Part shown: positions 19,760-22,367 of the stretch, in pieces
Layout of the letters: each line of letters begins with the position of its first letter
Numbering within the stretch: position 1 is the stretch's first letter
Assembly: GCF_000003605.2 (NCBI RefSeq)
Contig: NW_003123407.1
Span: 62,165-84,531, forward strand
Length of the DNA stretch: 22,367 nucleotides
Reading direction: 5' to 3'
DNA from: Saccoglossus kowalevskii
Lineage: Eukaryota > Hemichordata > Enteropneusta > Harrimaniidae
Program-made: the position numbers and the translations under genes
The notes under the pieces: model-generated
Databases searched by the model: none
Seen by the model: the letters and a program-made list of their open reading frames with translations, nothing else
What the model was told of the DNA's origin: nothing

Positions 19760-21721
19760 ATAATATACAATGTATAAAATACTATGATGTCATCACCTAT
19801 AATACTATGATGTCATCACCTATAATACTATGATATCATTATCTATAACACTGTCATCACTTATAATACTATGGTGTCATCACCTGTAACACTATGATGT
19901 CACCTGTAATACTATGATGTCACCTGTAATACTATGATGTCATCACCTGTAATACTATGATGTCATCACCTATAATACTATGATATCATTATCTATAACA
20001 CTGTCATCACTTATAATACTATGGTGTCATCACCTGTAACACTATGATGTCACCTGTAATACTATGATGTCACCTGTAATACTATGATGTCATCACCTGT
20101 AATACTATGATGTCATCACCTATAATACTATGTCACCTATAATACTATGATGTCACCTATAATACTATGATATCATTATCTATAACACTGTCATCACCTA
20201 TAATACTATTATGTCACCTATAATACTATGATGTCATCACCTGTAATACTATGTCACCTATAATACTATGATGTCACCTATAATACTATGATATCATTAT
20301 CTATAACACTGTCATCACTTATAATACTATGATGTCATCACCTGTAATACTATTATGTCACCTGTAATACTATGATGTCACCTATAATACTATGATGTCA
20401 TCACCTGTAATACTATGATGTCACCTGTAATACTATGATGTCATCACCTGTAATACTATGATGTCACCTATAATACTATGATATCATTATCTATAACACT
20501 GTCATCACCTATAATACTATGGTGTCATCACCTGTAACACTATGATGTCACCTGTAATACTATGATGTCACCTGTAATACTATGATGTCATCATCTATAA
20601 TACAATGTCATCACCTGTAATACTACGATGTCATCACCTGTAATACTATGAGTTCATCACCTGTAATACTATGGTGTCACCTGTAATACTATGGTGTCAT
20701 CACCTGTAACACTATGATGTCACCTGTAATACTATGATGTCACCTGTAATACTATGATGTCATCATCTATAATACAATGTCATCATCTGTAATACTACGA
20801 TGTCATCACCTGTAATACTATGAGTTCATCACCTGTAATACTATGGTGTCACCTGTAATACTATGATGTCATCATCTATAATACAATGTCATCACCTGTA
20901 ATACTACGATGTCATCACCTGTAATACTATGAGTTCATCACCTGTAATACTATGATGTCACCTGTAATACTATGATGTCATCATCTATAATACAATGTCA
21001 TCACCTGTAATACTACGATGTCATCACCTGTAATACTATGAGTTCATCACCTGTAATACTATGAGTTCATCACCTGTAATACTATGGTGTCATCACTTAT
21101 AATACTATGGTGTCATCACCTGTAACACTATGAGTTCATCACCTGTAATACTATGGTGTCATCACTTATAATACTATGGTGTCATCACCTGTAACACTAT
21201 GATGTCACCTGTAATACTATGATGTCACCTGTAATACTATGATGTCACCTGTAATACTATGATGTCACCTGTAATACTATGATGTTATCATCTATAATAC
21301 TATGGTGTCATCACCTGTAACACTATGATGTCACCTATAATACTATGATGTCACCTGTAACACTATGTCATCACCTGTAATACTATGATGTCATCACCTA
21401 TAATACTATGATGTCATCACCTGTAATACTATGATGTCATCACCTGTAATACTATGATGTCACCTATAATACTTTGATGTCATCACCTATAATACTATGA
21501 TGTTATCACCTTCAATACTATGATGTCATCACCTGTAATACTATGATGTTATCACCTTCAATACTATGATTTCATCACCTGTAATACTATGATGTCACCT
21601 GTAATATTATGATGTCACCTGTAATATTATGATGTCACCTATAATACTATGATATCATCAAACACTGTCATTACCTATAATACTATGATGTCATCACCTG
21701 TAATACTATGATGTTATCACC
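19760..21721. repeat. 20/23-bp satellite array, left block
   Basis: The basic unit is atgatgtcatcacctgtaat + act (23 bp), mixed with a 20-bp form that has lost three bases of the catcac part. The core TGATGTCATCA is near-palindromic and resembles a CRE with its central C changed to T. Higher-order repeats are visible: a tgatatcattatctataaca variant recurs at 19831, 19981, 20168, 20289 and 20479, and a catctataatacaatg variant recurs at about 20591, 20763, 20872 and 20981 (last two steps 109 bp). No coding capacity. Confidence 0.95.
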
Positions 21722-21886
21722 GAGGTATATAAATGTACCAAAATGAGCCAAGTACGAGTGAAATGTACGGGCCGTACTTATCAGAAAATAGCGAGTGCGG
21801 TTGATGTCTGTAGCGAGTACGGGTGATATTTGTAGCGAGTACAGGTGGTATTATTTGTAGCGAGTACATGGAGGGAATTTAGCGAG
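21722..21886 (+). repeat. left terminal inverted repeat of the foldback-like element
   Basis: It starts gaggtatataaatgtacc, with the outer three to four bases mismatched to the other arm, and ends at gaatttagcgag. TAGCGAG words occur near 21788, 21811, 21834, 21857 and 21880. Confidence 0.85.
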
Positions 21887-22133
21887 TACAAGTGATAAAA
21901 TGTCACGATAGCGAGTATGAGGGTAAAAAATAGCGAGTACGGGGTGGGGGTATTGCGGGGTAAAATGTACGGGATTTATACAACAATTACTGGTGCAGCA
22001 AAACACTCCATTTTAGAAAGAAAATATCAGTGGTACGAACTGAAACTAGTTCAATCTAACGAACCGAAACTAGTTCCATCTTAGAAAAACTAAATGTGGA
22101 AGTGAAGCAGCCCTGTTTAATTAATTATATATT

Positions 22134-22298
22134 CTCGCTAAATTACCTCCATGTACTCACTACAAATAATACCACCCGTACTCGATACAAATATCACCCG
22201 TACTCTCTACAAATATCACCCATACTCGTTATTTTCTGAAAAGTATGGCCCATACTTCTCACCCGCACTTGGCTCATTTTGGTACATTTATATATATG
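22134..22298 (-). repeat. right terminal inverted repeat of the foldback-like element
   Basis: Read on the minus strand it begins catatatataaatgtacc and ends gtaatttagcgag. Its subrepeats are more decayed (acgag, agagag, tcgag, gtgag) than those of the left arm. Confidence 0.85.
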
Positions 22299-22367
22299 TA
22301 TCACCTGTAATACTATGATGTCATTACTTGTAATACTATGGTGTCATCACCTGTAATACTATGATGT
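22299..22367. repeat. 20/23-bp satellite array, right block, continues past the window
   Basis: The same tatcacctgtaatactatgat units resume directly after the foldback-like element and run to the last base. Confidence 0.95.

Larger units (their letters stand above)
21722..22298. mobile_element. foldback-like element with 165-bp TIRs, inserted in the satellite
   Basis: The left arm 21722-21886 and right arm 22134-22298 are inverted copies of equal length (165 bp), about 87 % identical by hand alignment with no gaps. TATCACC flanks both sides (21715-21721 and 22299-22305), a 7-bp target-site duplication of satellite sequence. Each TIR carries tandem (t)agcgagtac-type subrepeats about 23 bp apart, and further copies continue inward on the left to about 21945. 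The 247-bp centre holds a 24-bp-period direct pair, gaactgaaactagttcaatc (22037) and gaaccgaaactagttccatc (22061). It has no coding capacity, so it is non-autonomous. Confidence 0.85.

Noticed and set aside
21722-22298. Continuation of the satellite or a CRISPR-like region
   Set aside because: The sequence is unrelated to the satellite, its two arms are inverted rather than direct copies, and it is flanked by a target duplication.
1-22367. tRNA, rRNA or other structural RNA genes
   Set aside because: No cloverleaf with matching A/B boxes or rRNA-like block was recognised on either strand by eye.

Overview
The window is metazoan nuclear DNA, not prokaryotic or viral. It is AT-rich, its two recognisable genes are split by introns with clear GT/AG borders, most of the rest is non-coding, and it is rich in minisatellites and small inverted-repeat elements. 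The style (frequent tacatgta words, TACTGTAAA-ended MITE-like elements, a retroposon-like tail ending in TTGATTGATT) would suit a marine invertebrate such as a hemichordate, lancelet or lophotrochozoan. That is an impression and the species cannot be fixed from the sequence.

Layout. (1) 1-4700: no gene recognised; simple repeats, a pair of inverted X-box-like motifs, a possible retroposon tail and a ~135 bp MITE-like element. (2) 5563-10424, minus strand: the five 3'-terminal coding exons of a JmjC (cupin-type Fe(II)/2-oxoglutarate oxygenase) protein. It has an HxD...H iron triad, a degenerate EF-hand and a C-terminal HDEL, the ER-retrieval signal. Its 5' exons, including any signal peptide, were not found. 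(3) 10425-12370: non-coding, holding a GC-rich, TA-flanked inverted-repeat element of 316 bp. (4) 12371-19632, plus strand: a complete four-exon gene for a 503-residue, 12-TM SLC16/monocarboxylate-transporter-like protein; all three introns are phase 1. Intron 2 carries a 33-bp minisatellite that stays in perfect register over 30 periods; intron 3 carries a purine-rich 26/27-bp array. (5) 19760 to the right edge: a long 20/23-bp satellite with higher-order structure, interrupted by a 577-bp foldback-like element with two 165-bp terminal inverted repeats and a 7-bp target-site duplication.

The two genes are divergently oriented with about 1.95 kb between their nearest identified coding exons. 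Nothing links them functionally. Because the JmjC 5' end is missing, either its upstream exons are small and went undetected in 10425-12370, or the transporter lies inside a JmjC intron.

The most interesting items are the ER-retained JmjC/EF-hand oxygenase, the foldback-like element with subrepeat-bearing TIRs inside the satellite, and the indel-free 33-bp array in which every unit carries an everted pair of nuclear-receptor-like half-sites.
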